DNA of 64,000 nt from Bacteroidota bacterium (GCA_013288555.1 JABDBQ010000007.1:25243-89242), one strand, 5' to 3'; shown: positions 17,924 through 27,259, counted from the first letter of the stretch. Program-made: numbers and translations. The notes: a model not told the origin generated them from the sequence alone.

Positions 17924-19051
17924 ATGAAAAAAGTAAACCTTTTAATTGCTTTATTATTAATTGTTTGCCAGAATACTGCGCAATCTCAGAACTCAGAAAC
18001 AGATCCTGATTATGCAAAAGGACTACAGATTTATTATTCGGGAGAATACACTATTGCAGTTCAGTCTTTTACAAAAGCAATTGCTTCAAATCCTAAAAAT
18101 TATGAAGCTTATTTATACAGAGGGAACTGTTATGCATTCCTGCATCAGTTTAAACTCTCGGAACGTGATTTCAATAAAGCCAGGGAACATATGAAAAATA
18201 ATGCAAAACTGGATTTTGGATATGGATACCTGTACAATGAAATGGGTAATTATAAAAAGGCGATAGAATACCTGGACAAGTCCATAGAACTCGATTCTAA
18301 AGATGCCCTTACTTATAATACTTTAGGGGTCTCTTATCAAAGAATAGGCAATCCCAGAAAAGCGATTGAGAATTATACTATGGCGATAAAATATGATTCA
18401 ACTCTTGGGGTAGCATATAGCAATAGGGGAACTGCCATATATGAAAATCAGGATATTGCCCCTGCAACAAGTTATGATATTAAAACAGCCATAAGAGACT
18501 TTGATAAAGCGCTTAAATTCAGACCTGGGTTATGCCTTGCCTGGAGAAATCGTGGACTGGCCTACAGCTTCATTAAAAAATATGATCAGGCTCTGAGCGA
18601 CCTTAATCAAGCTATCAAATGCAGCAATAATGACCCCATCTATTATATAAACAGGGGAACATTATTTACCACCATGGGAAGATATCCTGAGGCCATTGAA
18701 GATCTTAAATATGCCATAAGCATCAATAAAAATCTACCACAGGCCTATATACTCCTAGGTGAGGCATTTTTCAAAAACAACCATACACAGGATGCTGTTT
18801 CTTATGAAATGGAAGCTGCGATTATTGACAAAAGTTATTCAGGAATTGCAGATTACAATATCGCGCGATATTATTGCGTTTCAAAAGATAAAGAATTAAT
18901 GATGAAGTATTTAAAATTAGCAAAAAGGAATGACTACTTCAAACCCATAGATAATCTTGCCAATTTTTTAAAGGACGCTGAATTTCTTCGATTCAAACAG
19001 GATAAGGATTTTGATGAATTCAGGCAATCTGTCAGAGGAAACAGGCTTTGA
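17924..19051 (+). CDS. Secreted TPR-repeat protein
   Basis: 375 residues from ATG 17924; this start is preferred because it opens a signal peptide (KKVNLLIALLLIVCQNTAQSQ) and has GAAGGAA just upstream. The rest consists of about eight to nine tetratricopeptide repeats (for example YEAYLYRGNCYAFLHQF, LGVSYQRIGNPRKAIENY and YYINRGTLFTTMGRYPEA). TPR arrays bind other proteins, so this is probably a periplasmic scaffold. No catalytic domain is attached. It starts 86 bp downstream of the DUF3078 gene, so the two could work together at the outer membrane. Confidence 0.8.
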   Translation: MKKVNLLIALLLIVCQNTAQSQNSETDPDYAKGLQIYYSGEYTIAVQSFTKAIASNPKNYEAYLYRGNCYAFLHQFKLSERDFNKAREHMKNNAKLDFGYGYLYNEMGNYKKAIEYLDKSIELDSKDALTYNTLGVSYQRIGNPRKAIENYTMAIKYDSTLGVAYSNRGTAIYENQDIAPATSYDIKTAIRDFDKALKFRPGLCLAWRNRGLAYSFIKKYDQALSDLNQAIKCSNNDPIYYINRGTLFTTMGRYPEAIEDLKYAISINKNLPQAYILLGEAFFKNNHTQDAVSYEMEAAIIDKSYSGIADYNIARYYCVSKDKELMMKYLKLAKRNDYFKPIDNLANFLKDAEFLRFKQDKDFDEFRQSVRGNRL

Positions 19052-19128
19052 TTTCGTTTATTATCCGGTATTTTCAATCTGCCCAATTTCCGATCCTAAT
19101 AATCTGCTTCATTTAATTCCAATATAAT

Positions 19129-20382
19129 ATGTCTGCCAGTACAATATTTTATCTTATCAATATCATTGTAATATTCAATTTTCTGTTAGGCAGGGTCTTG
19201 GATTATCTCAATAATCGTAGTTTCAGCCCTGAACTTCCACCGGAACTGGCATCTTTTTATGATGCTGACAAGTATAAAAAATCATTGCTTTATCACAAAG
19301 AAAAAGAGCGACTCAGCACATGGGAAGAAATACTGGGATTTGCAGCTATTATGATCTTTTTGTGGCTGCACGGATTTGTTTGGCTCAATGATCTTTTAGA
19401 ACCTCTTATCAGTAATCGTATTGTTCTGGCCCTTGCATATTTTGGTATTTTGTCTCTGGCTTCAGGTATTTTAAGTTTCCCATTCGGCATTTATAACACT
19501 TTCGTCATTGAAGAAAAATTCGGCTTCAACAAAACAACTGTAAAAACATATATAACAGACAAAATCAAAGGTATTATCCTGGCCACATTGCTGGGTGGAG
19601 GGCTGGGTTATCTTTTTATATGGTTGATGATTAGTATTGGCCCGAATTTCTGGATTTACACCTGGGCTCTGGCTATTATTCTCACTCTGTTTCTGAATAT
19701 GTTCTATACTTCCCTTATTGTTCCTGTTTTCAATAAATTAACACCATTATCTGCCGGCGAACTCCGGGATAAAATAGATGAATATGCTCTTTCGGTACAG
19801 TTCCCGGTTAAGAATATTATGGTCATTAATGGCTCAAAGAGGTCGGCAAAGGCCAATGCTTTTTTTTCCGGAATGGGTAAAGGCAAAAAGATTGTTTTGT
19901 ACGATACGCTTATTGACAATCATACCACTGATGAACTGGTAAGCATCCTGGCTCATGAAGTCGGGCATTATAAAAAGAAACATATCATTCAAGGTATGTT
20001 TATAAGCTGGATTCAGATCGGGTTTATGTTATGGTTGCTGTCAAGGTTCGTTTTTAGTGACATAATCTCTTCCGCATTGGGTGCTTCTCATATGGAAATT
20101 CATATAAACCTGATTGCATTCGGAATATTGTTTGAGCCGATTTCTCTGGTTATTGGTATATTGATGAATCTGTTATCACGGAAAAATGAATACGAAGCTG
20201 ATGCTTTTGCTGTACAAACTGCCCAAAAGCCTGCTTTTATTAATGCACTGATCAGGTTGTCAACCGATAATCTATCAAACCTCAGACCGCATCCTGCTTA
20301 TGTGTTTTTCCATTATTCACATCCTACACTTCTTCAAAGAATTGAGGCAATCCAAAAGTATAGGGTTTTTCGGTCTGAATAG
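19129..20382 (+). CDS. M48 family membrane metallopeptidase (Ste24/CAAX protease type)
   Basis: 417 residues with several membrane helices. The zinc motif is HEVGH at 276-280, with the third ligand in NEYEADAFA about 75 residues later. The N-terminal PELPPELASFYDADKYKKSL block is the peptidase M48 N-terminal extension of Ste24-type enzymes. The family cleaves membrane-associated proteins; in eukaryotes it processes CAAX-prenylated proteins, while in bacteria it does general membrane protein quality control. It is complete in length. It is not in an obvious operon. Confidence 0.92.
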   Translation: MSASTIFYLINIIVIFNFLLGRVLDYLNNRSFSPELPPELASFYDADKYKKSLLYHKEKERLSTWEEILGFAAIMIFLWLHGFVWLNDLLEPLISNRIVLALAYFGILSLASGILSFPFGIYNTFVIEEKFGFNKTTVKTYITDKIKGIILATLLGGGLGYLFIWLMISIGPNFWIYTWALAIILTLFLNMFYTSLIVPVFNKLTPLSAGELRDKIDEYALSVQFPVKNIMVINGSKRSAKANAFFSGMGKGKKIVLYDTLIDNHTTDELVSILAHEVGHYKKKHIIQGMFISWIQIGFMLWLLSRFVFSDIISSALGASHMEIHINLIAFGILFEPISLVIGILMNLLSRKNEYEADAFAVQTAQKPAFINALIRLSTDNLSNLRPHPAYVFFHYSHPTLLQRIEAIQKYRVFRSE

Positions 20383-20499
20383 GTTTTTATGGATTCCCTG
20401 GTTTAGTTTGATTTGTAGAATCCATATTATCTTTACAGCGGGAATTCACATCTCAGAAACTTATTCAATGGCATTGTCTTAGAAATACCTTTTAAAAAG

Positions 20500-21915
20500 A
20501 TGTTGTTCAATTCCATACAGTTTCTCGTCTTTTTTCCGGTAGTTACCATCCTGTATTTCCTGCTGCCTCATGCTTTTCGATGGGCTTTGCTTTTAACGGC
20601 AAGTTGTGTATTTTATATGGCCTATGTGCCCTATTATATTCTTATTCTGGCTTTTACAATTTGTGTGGATTATATTTCAGGAATAAGTATTGAAAATGCC
20701 TCAGGGCATCGTAAAAAGGTATTTCTGATCATCAGTCTTATTTCCAATATTGGGATTCTGTCTTATTTCAAGTATTTCAATTTCCTGAATGATAATCTCA
20801 TTGCATTGGGGCATTTGATACAACAGCCCATTGGCTTCAGGCATCTTTCCATATTATTGCCTATTGGCCTATCTTTCCATACATTCCAGGCGATGAGTTA
20901 TAATATTGAAGTATACAGAGGCCATCAGAAAGCGGAGCGCCACTTTGGTCTTTTTTCATTGTACGTTATGTTTTACCCACAATTGGTTGCAGGTCCTATT
21001 GAGCGCCCTCAGAACCTGCTGCACCAGTTTAGAGAGAAGCATATTTTTAAATATGAAGAAGTTGCAGACGGGTTGAAACTGATGCTCTGGGGCTTCTTCA
21101 AAAAAATAGTTGTTGCGGACAGGCTTGCCAACTATGTCGATGAGGTATATAATCACCCGGGTGCATATCATGGTTTGCCTGTTGTGATTGCTACCATTTT
21201 CTTTGCATTTCAGATTTATTGTGATTTTTCAGGCTATTCAGATATCGCCATTGGAGCTGCCCAGGTAATGGGTTTTAGACTGATGGATAATTTTAACAGA
21301 CCTTATTTTTCAGCATCTATTTCCGAATTCTGGAGACGCTGGCATATATCCCTTTCAACCTGGTTTCGAGATTATTTTTATATCTCGATCGGTGGCAACA
21401 GGGTGAGCATTCCCAGGTGGTATTTTAATTTATTTCTCACATTTCTGGTTAGTGGATTATGGCATGGGGCCAACTGGACATTTATAATCTGGGGCGCATT
21501 GAATGGAGTCTATATTGTCCTGGAAATAATTATTAAGCCAATTACTTTAAAGTTTCCGAAGCTGATAAATTTCAGAGTCTTGAATGTGCTGATAACATTT
21601 ATACTAATCGATTTTGCATGGATATTTTTTAGAGCCTCATCCGTTCAGAATGCAGTCATTTTGATTCGGAATATGTTTGTGTTTTCTAACGGGGGACTAA
21701 AATGGGCTTTATTTGATACTTATGATTTCTGGATATGTGTCATTTCCATTTTGTTTATGGAATGGGTTCATTACATGGAGCGACACAATAAAATGCGTCA
21801 TTTTTTCAATGACAGACCGCTGATTGTTCGTTGGGCTATGTATACTTTCCTTGTTTGGGCCATATGGATATATGGTGTTTTCGGTGCCCGTGAATTTATT
21901 TATTTCGTATTCTGA
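20500..21915 (+). CDS. MBOAT family O-acyltransferase (AlgI-like)
   Basis: A 471-residue polytopic inner-membrane protein. AlgI/DltB-type motifs: MFYPQLVAGPIERP (about 152-166), FWRRWHISLSTWFRDY and SGLWHGANWTFIIWG, where the invariant catalytic His is His322. The C-terminus ends in the family's GAREFIYFVF. Such proteins pass an acyl group, usually acetyl, across the membrane to an exported polysaccharide. The next gene overlaps its stop codon (TGATG) and encodes an SGNH-type protein, the usual partner that finishes the transfer outside. No polysaccharide synthase is in this window, so the acceptor glycan is unknown. Confidence 0.92.
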   Translation: MLFNSIQFLVFFPVVTILYFLLPHAFRWALLLTASCVFYMAYVPYYILILAFTICVDYISGISIENASGHRKKVFLIISLISNIGILSYFKYFNFLNDNLIALGHLIQQPIGFRHLSILLPIGLSFHTFQAMSYNIEVYRGHQKAERHFGLFSLYVMFYPQLVAGPIERPQNLLHQFREKHIFKYEEVADGLKLMLWGFFKKIVVADRLANYVDEVYNHPGAYHGLPVVIATIFFAFQIYCDFSGYSDIAIGAAQVMGFRLMDNFNRPYFSASISEFWRRWHISLSTWFRDYFYISIGGNRVSIPRWYFNLFLTFLVSGLWHGANWTFIIWGALNGVYIVLEIIIKPITLKFPKLINFRVLNVLITFILIDFAWIFFRASSVQNAVILIRNMFVFSNGGLKWALFDTYDFWICVISILFMEWVHYMERHNKMRHFFNDRPLIVRWAMYTFLVWAIWIYGVFGAREFIYFVF

Positions 21916-22826
21916 TGCAGGTTAAGAAATTCATATCAGGCGCATTTTTGTTTATCGGAATAAACATCTTAGTATTACTAATAAGTTTCCGCATTATTCA
22001 TTATTTTGAACATTGCTATCAATACCATAACTGGGAAACCGATTCTGATTTATTGATTATTCCTCAAAATAAATCTGTTGATCTGTTGATTATGGGCTCT
22101 TCTCATGCCCGGATATTTACCAGGGACAAGAATCATCTTCGCGTTGAAAATATTCTCCATAAAAGCCTGATTGATATCGGAAAGGGTGGTGGCGAAGGAG
22201 GAATTGTTACCAATCTTGTTATGCTCAATTATTTTTATGACCAGGGAGATACTGCGAAACAGATCATTTATTTTATAGACGCCTGGCCATTTTTTAGTAG
22301 CAAATGGAATGAGAAAAGCTATTTTCTAACAAATGAACCCATAAATGCAGATTTATTGAGGTTATGCTTTCAATATCATGTTGACCATGATGTTATGTTA
22401 AATTATTTCAAGTCAAAATATACTATCGATTGGTTAGAACGCAAACCTAAATCGCGGGAAATTAATAATGATGAGTTGCATGACATAAGTAGAGAAGCCA
22501 TTGAAAAAAGACTGGCTTCACTTTATATTGAGCCTTATGACGTAAATGTTTTCAATCATTATGCATTCCTGATGGAAGAAGTCATCCAATTGGCTCGGGC
22601 ACATCATGCCAAACTGACATTTATTTTCCCGCCAACTTTGCTGGATGACAACCGCGGGAAAGACAAAGTTTTGAAACTTCTTTCTGGTTTTAAAACAAAA
22701 TATGGAACGGATTATTACGATTATTCTAATGTAATTCAGGATTATACGCTGTTTTACAACCATGATCACCTCAATACAAAGGGAGTTGCTTTTTTTACGG
22801 ACAAGTATCTGGCACCACTGCTCTAA
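21915..22826 (+). CDS. SGNH-hydrolase-like protein partner of the MBOAT acyltransferase
   Basis: 303 residues: one N-terminal membrane helix (about 6-28), then a periplasmic domain beginning with LLIMGSSHARIF, where Ser62 or Ser63 takes the place of the GDS serine (the GSSHAR motif of acyltransferase partners such as AlgX/DltD relatives). A possible Asp-His pair is at the C-terminus (YNHDHLNTKG). It overlaps the MBOAT gene at TGATG, implying translational coupling. Probable role: accept the acyl group delivered by the MBOAT protein and transfer it to an exported glycan. The exact family was not identified, so this is partly inferred from context. Confidence 0.75.
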   Translation: MQVKKFISGAFLFIGINILVLLISFRIIHYFEHCYQYHNWETDSDLLIIPQNKSVDLLIMGSSHARIFTRDKNHLRVENILHKSLIDIGKGGGEGGIVTNLVMLNYFYDQGDTAKQIIYFIDAWPFFSSKWNEKSYFLTNEPINADLLRLCFQYHVDHDVMLNYFKSKYTIDWLERKPKSREINNDELHDISREAIEKRLASLYIEPYDVNVFNHYAFLMEEVIQLARAHHAKLTFIFPPTLLDDNRGKDKVLKLLSGFKTKYGTDYYDYSNVIQDYTLFYNHDHLNTKGVAFFTDKYLAPLL

Positions 22827-22916
22827 CAGGATCTGGCATACATTGTGTTAAAAAAGAAAACGTACTTTCGTTGAGAAATATATAATTTAGCACCATAACT
22901 TTAAATTTATAAAGCT

Positions 22917-23504
22917 TTGAAAACAAGAAACATCGTTATTATTGCAATCCTCGCCCTAATTGTTATTTTGGGAGGATGTACTTACAATTCCTATAATGGT
23001 TTGGTAAGAAATGACCAGAATGTACAGAACGCCTGGAGTAATGTGGAAACCAATTATCAGCGTCGTACGGATCTTTACAACAGTGTGATCAAAGTAGTTC
23101 AGGGATCGGCAAACTTTGAAAAATCAACTTTGACCGATGTCATCGCAGCAAGATCAAAAGCGACAAGTATCAGCGTGAATATCAATGATCCCGCAACACT
23201 TAAAGCATACGAGCAGGCTCAGTCACAATTTCAGGGCTCTTTCAGCAAATTAATGGCTGTAGCAGAAGCATATCCGAATTTAAAGACAACCCAGGCATTC
23301 CAGGATTTCCAGGTTCAGATTGAAGGAACAGAAAACAGGATCAACATTGCCCGGCAGGATTTTAACAACACTGTGAACAGCTACAACCTGTCGGTCAGAA
23401 CTTTCCCGGGAAATATTTTTGCGGGCATGTTTGGCTTTAAAACCAGGGATTATTTTCAGGCTAAAGCTGGAACGGATTCACCTCCTGATATAAACTTTAA
23501 ATAA
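22917..23504 (+). CDS. lemA: LemA family lipoprotein
   Basis: 195 residues starting at TTG 22917 (MKTRNIVIIAIL). A lipobox LALIVILGGC is present at about 12-21, so unlike many LemA proteins it should be lipidated rather than just membrane-spanning. The LemA coiled-coil core is clear: YNGLVRNDQNVQNAWSNVET and YQRRTDLYNSVIKVVQGSA, then IARQDFNNTVNSYNLSVRTF. The function is poorly known. It is followed after 1 bp by a TPM-domain gene and then by a second one, the common lemA-TPM-TPM arrangement. Confidence 0.9.
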   Translation: MKTRNIVIIAILALIVILGGCTYNSYNGLVRNDQNVQNAWSNVETNYQRRTDLYNSVIKVVQGSANFEKSTLTDVIAARSKATSISVNINDPATLKAYEQAQSQFQGSFSKLMAVAEAYPNLKTTQAFQDFQVQIEGTENRINIARQDFNNTVNSYNLSVRTFPGNIFAGMFGFKTRDYFQAKAGTDSPPDINFK

Positions 23505-23505
23505 T

Positions 23506-23967
23506 ATGTTTTCAATATTTCTTAAAAAAGCCATCAATTACTTTTCAGATTCTGAAAAGGAGAAGATACGAACTGCCATACAGGAGGCTGAAAAAAGCAC
23601 AACCGGAGAGGTGCGGATTTTTGTGGAACACTATTGCAAACACGGGAATGCAGTCGTAAGGGCTGCAGAGGTTTTTCATAATTTGAAGATGGATGAAACC
23701 GCCGACCGGAATGGCGTATTGATCTATATTGCATTAAGCCACAAACGAATGGCCATATATGCTGATTCAGGGATGTATTCAAAAGTTGAACCCGGGTTCT
23801 GGGATGAAATGCTTCATAAAATGCAGGGCCATTTTAAGAAAGAAAAATTTGCTGAAGGCATCATTTCAGCTATCCATGACATCGGCTTAAAATTAGCCGG
23901 GTTTTTCCCGGACGGTTCTTTAGAAAAAAATGATAAGCCTGATGAGTTGGTTTTCGGCAAGCGATAG
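23506..23967 (+). CDS. TPM domain protein (short, soluble)
   Basis: 153 residues, no signal peptide. TPM domain (TLP18.3/Psb32/MOLO-1): FSDSEKEKIRTAIQEAEKST followed by GEVRIFVEH, RNGVLIYIALSHKRMAIYAD and an amphipathic helix. It corresponds to the second, cytoplasmic-facing TPM protein of the lemA cluster. The proposed roles in the family are phosphatase activity and photosystem or membrane-protein maintenance, untested in Bacteroidota. It follows lemA by 1 bp and precedes the other TPM gene by 43 bp. Confidence 0.85.
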   Translation: MFSIFLKKAINYFSDSEKEKIRTAIQEAEKSTTGEVRIFVEHYCKHGNAVVRAAEVFHNLKMDETADRNGVLIYIALSHKRMAIYADSGMYSKVEPGFWDEMLHKMQGHFKKEKFAEGIISAIHDIGLKLAGFFPDGSLEKNDKPDELVFGKR

Positions 23968-24010
23968 TGGTTATAAACTCAACCCGATTCTTATCTTTTA
24001 AATAAACAAA

Positions 24011-24787
24011 ATGAAACGATATATTTTATCAATAGCTTTATTGTTAATGGCTTGGTTTACTCAGGCACAGATACTGCCAAGGCCAGCTAATGCAACACTG
24101 GTCACTGATAATGCTCATGTATTAAGTAATGAGCAGGCTCATGCTTTGGAAAGCAGATTGGTTGCACTCGATGACAGCACTTCCAACCAGATAGCTATTG
24201 TCACTATTCCGACACTTAATGGATATGATGTTGCTGACTATGCCAATAAATTATTGAGAGAATGGGGTATTGGTTCTAAGAAGAAGAACAATGGAATATT
24301 AATTCTTGTCGCTGTTCAGGATCACAAAGTAAGAATTGAAACCGGATATGGCCTTGAAGGCGCTATTCCTGATGTGACGGCCAACAGCATTATTGCCAAT
24401 GATATAACGCCGAATTTCAAGGCAGGTAATTATTATCAGGGCCTGGATCTGGCCGTAACATCATTAGGAAAGGCGGCGGCCGGCGAGTATAATATCAAAC
24501 GTACCGATAATAAAAAAGGTCATTCGGTAGGTGGCTGGTTTTTTGCCATATTTTTTGTTGTCATCCTCATATTGAGTATCATAAGAGGTTCCGGCGGTGG
24601 AAAAGGCGGAGGCATGATCAGCCGGAGAGGCAGTGGCTTTATTGCACCATTCCTTTTAGGATCACTCCTTGGCGGAGGCTTCGGTGGCGGAGGCGGTGGA
24701 AACAATGAAGGTTTTGGTGGCGGCGGCGGCTTCGGCGGTTTTGGCGGCGGAAGCGGCGGTGGCGGCGGTGCCAGCGGCGGATGGTAG
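24011..24787 (+). CDS. TPM domain protein with glycine-rich tail (YgcG-like)
   Basis: 258 residues. Signal peptide (cleavage near TQAQ, about 19-22), TPM domain (about 35-165, with QIAIVTIPTLNGYDVADYAN and NNGILILVAVQDHKVRIETG), one membrane helix (about 176-195, FFAIFFVVILILSII), then a low-complexity tail of about 60 residues, mostly Gly with some Phe and Ser (GGGFGGGGGG). This is the standard YgcG architecture. The Gly tail would lie on the cytoplasmic side if the signal peptide is cleaved. Local GC content rises sharply in the tail because of GGN codons. Confidence 0.88.
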   Translation: MKRYILSIALLLMAWFTQAQILPRPANATLVTDNAHVLSNEQAHALESRLVALDDSTSNQIAIVTIPTLNGYDVADYANKLLREWGIGSKKKNNGILILVAVQDHKVRIETGYGLEGAIPDVTANSIIANDITPNFKAGNYYQGLDLAVTSLGKAAAGEYNIKRTDNKKGHSVGGWFFAIFFVVILILSIIRGSGGGKGGGMISRRGSGFIAPFLLGSLLGGGFGGGGGGNNEGFGGGGGFGGFGGGSGGGGGASGGW

Positions 24788-24843
24788 ACCTAAATGGCCA
24801 TTAAATTTTCAGATTCGGGTATTTACTTAATTGATTGAAAAGT

Positions 24844-25080
24844 ATGGTGACTAAAAGAAAGAACGCCGCAATTTTGCAGGCATTTATTGAAATGAGTTTT
24901 ATCGTATTCCTTTTTTATTCAAACCTGTTGATGGGAGAATTTACCCAGTCTAAAATTGATGGCGGTAGAAAATTCTGGCCTGCATTAATGGATATTTTCT
25001 CAATCTATAATTTCTTTATTGCCATTGTGGCAAGCATCATTGGCTATTTTGTATTCAGTTTCCTCAGGAAAAGGGTATAA
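24844..25080 (+). CDS. Small two-helix membrane protein
   Basis: 78 residues from ATG 24844; a TTG three codons earlier is also possible. Two hydrophobic segments: FIEMSFIVFLFYSNLLMG (about 13-30) and FFIAIVASIIGYFVFSF (about 53-69), joined by a short polar loop, ending FLRKRV. It is probably a real gene, since the frame is open, the hydrophobic pattern is clear and it follows the TPM gene closely, but no family is recognised. Confidence 0.6.
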   Translation: MVTKRKNAAILQAFIEMSFIVFLFYSNLLMGEFTQSKIDGGRKFWPALMDIFSIYNFFIAIVASIIGYFVFSFLRKRV

Positions 25081-25203
25081 ATTTCGTCTCCTTTGCAATC
25101 TTTGCGTGAAATGTCCAGGAGAACACTTTCGTTTCTCACCAAATTTCAAATTTCCAATTTCAGGTTTTCAATTTTCCCTAACTTGCCCTCTTAAAATCAT
25201 TTT

Positions 25204-26664
25204 ATGAGCAACGAAATCAGAAACCTGGAACCCAAAGCATTGTGGAATAATTTTGCTGACCTGAACGCTGTGCCGAGGCCATCAAAAAAAGAAGGCCGTG
25301 TCATTGAATTTATCAAAAAATATGGTGAATCACTTGGATTGCCAACATCGGTAGACGAAACGGGGAATGTCATCATTAAAAAACCAGCCAGCACTGGCAT
25401 GGAAAACCGCGAAACGGTTTGCCTGCAAAGCCACCTGGATATGGTGCATCAGAAAAACAACGATACCAATTTTGATTTCAGTACAGAAGGAATCCAGATG
25501 TATGTGGATGGCGACTGGGTCAGAGCCAAAGGGACAACCCTAGGCGCTGATAACGGTATTGGCGTTTCAACCATTATGTCTATCCTGGCTTCAAAAGATA
25601 TTGTCCATCCCGCTTTAGAGGCGCTGTTTACTATAGATGAAGAAACTGGTATGACGGGAGCATCCGGATTGAAAGGCGGGTTGTTGAAAGCGGGAATATT
25701 ATTGAATTTAGATACAGAAGATGATCATGAGTTGACGATAGGCTGTGCCGGTGGGGTAGATGTAACGGCAAACGGAAATTATTATGAAGAATCTATTCCA
25801 GCGAACACTGTAGGCTATCTGCTTACCCTTAAAGGCTTAGCTGGCGGACACTCTGGTATGGAAATACATTTGGGTAAAGGGAATGCCAATAAACTTATCA
25901 ACAGGATATTGCAGCAGGCTTCTGAAAGTTTTGGGATTAGAGTGAGTTCTATTGATGGTGGTGGATTGCGCAATGCAATCCCACGGGAATCAAAATCAGA
26001 ACTGGTTGTACCCAAAGAGAATGAAGCAGCTTTTAAAAAATTTGTTGAATCAGAAGGAGCGGTTTTAAAGCAGGAATATGCAACTACCGATCCCGGATTG
26101 CAAGTGATACTTGAGCCAAAAGAAATAAGTGGAAAAGTATTATCAAAGGAGTTTCAGGATACCCTTTTGAGAGCTATTTATGCTGCACCGAACGGTATCT
26201 TCCGGATGAGCCCGGATATCAAAGATCTTGTACAAACCTCTAACAATGTGGCACGTGTATTGGTGAAGGACTCACTATATACCATTCAAAACCTTACAAG
26301 AAGCTCCGTAGATTCCGAAAAAATGGACCTTGCCAGAGAAATCCGCTGCACATTTGAACTAACCGGTGCCAAAGTTGATTTCAACGGTTCTTATTCAGGC
26401 TGGACACCCAAACCTGAAACGCCTATTGTAAAACTCATGAGCGGCTTATATCGTGAGATGTTCAAAACAGAACCACTCGTTGATGCCTGCCATGCCGGAC
26501 TTGAATGTGGTATCATTGGCACCAATTATCCCAATATGCAAATGATCTCTTTCGGCCCTAATATCCTTGGCGCCCACTCACCTGATGAAAGGGTGCAGAT
26601 AAGTTCTGTGCAAAAGTTCTGGGGATTTTTGATTGAGACGTTGAAGAGGGTGCCAAAACAATGA
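25204..26664 (+). CDS. Aminoacyl-histidine dipeptidase (M20 family, PepD-like)
   Basis: A 486-residue metallopeptidase. M20 motifs in order: CLQSHLDMVHQKN (first zinc His and catalytic Asp), LGADNGIGVS (bridging Asp), TIDEETGMTGASG (catalytic Glu and zinc Glu), LNLDTEDD (zinc Asp) and AHSPDERV near the C-terminus (last His). An inserted dimerisation domain lies in between. PepD-type enzymes hydrolyse Xaa-His and other dipeptides in the cytoplasm. Length matches the family. The upstream 100 bp contain a CTTTGCAATCTTTGCG microrepeat and a CAAATTTCAAATTTCC microrepeat. Confidence 0.92.
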   Translation: MSNEIRNLEPKALWNNFADLNAVPRPSKKEGRVIEFIKKYGESLGLPTSVDETGNVIIKKPASTGMENRETVCLQSHLDMVHQKNNDTNFDFSTEGIQMYVDGDWVRAKGTTLGADNGIGVSTIMSILASKDIVHPALEALFTIDEETGMTGASGLKGGLLKAGILLNLDTEDDHELTIGCAGGVDVTANGNYYEESIPANTVGYLLTLKGLAGGHSGMEIHLGKGNANKLINRILQQASESFGIRVSSIDGGGLRNAIPRESKSELVVPKENEAAFKKFVESEGAVLKQEYATTDPGLQVILEPKEISGKVLSKEFQDTLLRAIYAAPNGIFRMSPDIKDLVQTSNNVARVLVKDSLYTIQNLTRSSVDSEKMDLAREIRCTFELTGAKVDFNGSYSGWTPKPETPIVKLMSGLYREMFKTEPLVDACHAGLECGIIGTNYPNMQMISFGPNILGAHSPDERVQISSVQKFWGFLIETLKRVPKQ

Positions 26665-26738
26665 GGTAATGAGATAATGAGATAATTCTTTTTTGACAGA
26701 TGGATAGATGAGTTTATTGTGGAGCATTGGACTGAGCC

Positions 26739-27056
26739 TTATGACATTTCATGCTCCTTCGAATTGAAACGATACAATGCTACAGCTATCGTACCTATTG
26801 CCATTATAAGCGTCGCCATTGTAATAGACAAGTCGGAATTAGGATCGCTTAATCCATTTGCGGTTTCAGATGCTATTCCTTCATATTCAAAGGCTTCCTG
26901 ATGCCGTGCTTTTTGATTACCAACTGCGTTATAGCCTGCGTTTTTTCTTAACCCTGCATATGTAGCTTCTGCCTTAACCAAATTAAAGTTTGAAAAAGTT
27001 ATGAGCAGGAATGCCAGCGCCAATGGCAATTTTTTTATAAATATTTTGGTTTTCAA
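26739..27056 (-). CDS. Small secreted or membrane-anchored protein of unknown function
   Basis: 105 residues with a clear signal peptide (MKTKIFIKKLPLALAFLLIT to about VKA at 29), a short polar middle (TYAGLRKNAGYNAVGNQKAR) and one C-terminal membrane helix (about 78-93, ITMATLIMAIGTIAVALY). The pattern, a cleaved leader then a single C-terminal anchor with a short basic tail, suggests a type I membrane protein facing the periplasm. No family is recognised. It is transcribed away from the TetR gene, and the 203 bp between them holds the TetR promoter and operator. Confidence 0.65.
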   Translation of the reverse strand: MKTKIFIKKLPLALAFLLITFSNFNLVKAEATYAGLRKNAGYNAVGNQKARHQEAFEYEGIASETANGLSDPNSDLSITMATLIMAIGTIAVALYRFNSKEHEMS

Positions 27057-27208
27057 AGTGTTTGATTTTTAGGTTGCATTTAACAGCAATCATATAGACA
27101 ATGAAAAAGCGTTCTTGTTTAATTATCTTTCATTTTTTTTCACGAATCCGGATAATTTCTTCGAATACAGGCTAAAATTGATCATAAATTAAATTTTTAA
27201 ACTTTTTC

Positions 27209-27238
27209 TTGCGATATCCGGTTTAGTTATTATCTTTG
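27209..27238 (+). promoter_or_regulatory. Promoter of the TetR-family gene
   Basis: TTG (27209-27211), 19 bp spacer, TATCTTTG (27231-27238): a textbook Bacteroidota promoter. Transcription should begin near 27245, inside the palindrome at 27239-27252. Confidence 0.8.
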
Positions 27239-27252
27239 CTAACGAACGTTAG
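27239..27252. promoter_or_regulatory. Palindromic operator, probably for TetR autoregulation
   Basis: CTAACG-AA-CGTTAG: perfect 6 bp arms directly after the -7 element, covering the predicted start of transcription and ending 7 bp before the ATG. The position is ideal for repression by the TetR-family product encoded immediately downstream. That this protein binds here is inference. Confidence 0.7.
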
Positions 27253-27259
27253 GTTTTAG

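Noticed and set aside
24520..24705. Pro-rich minus-strand frame opposite the Gly tail of the TPM protein
   Set aside because: A consequence of GGN codons on the other strand.
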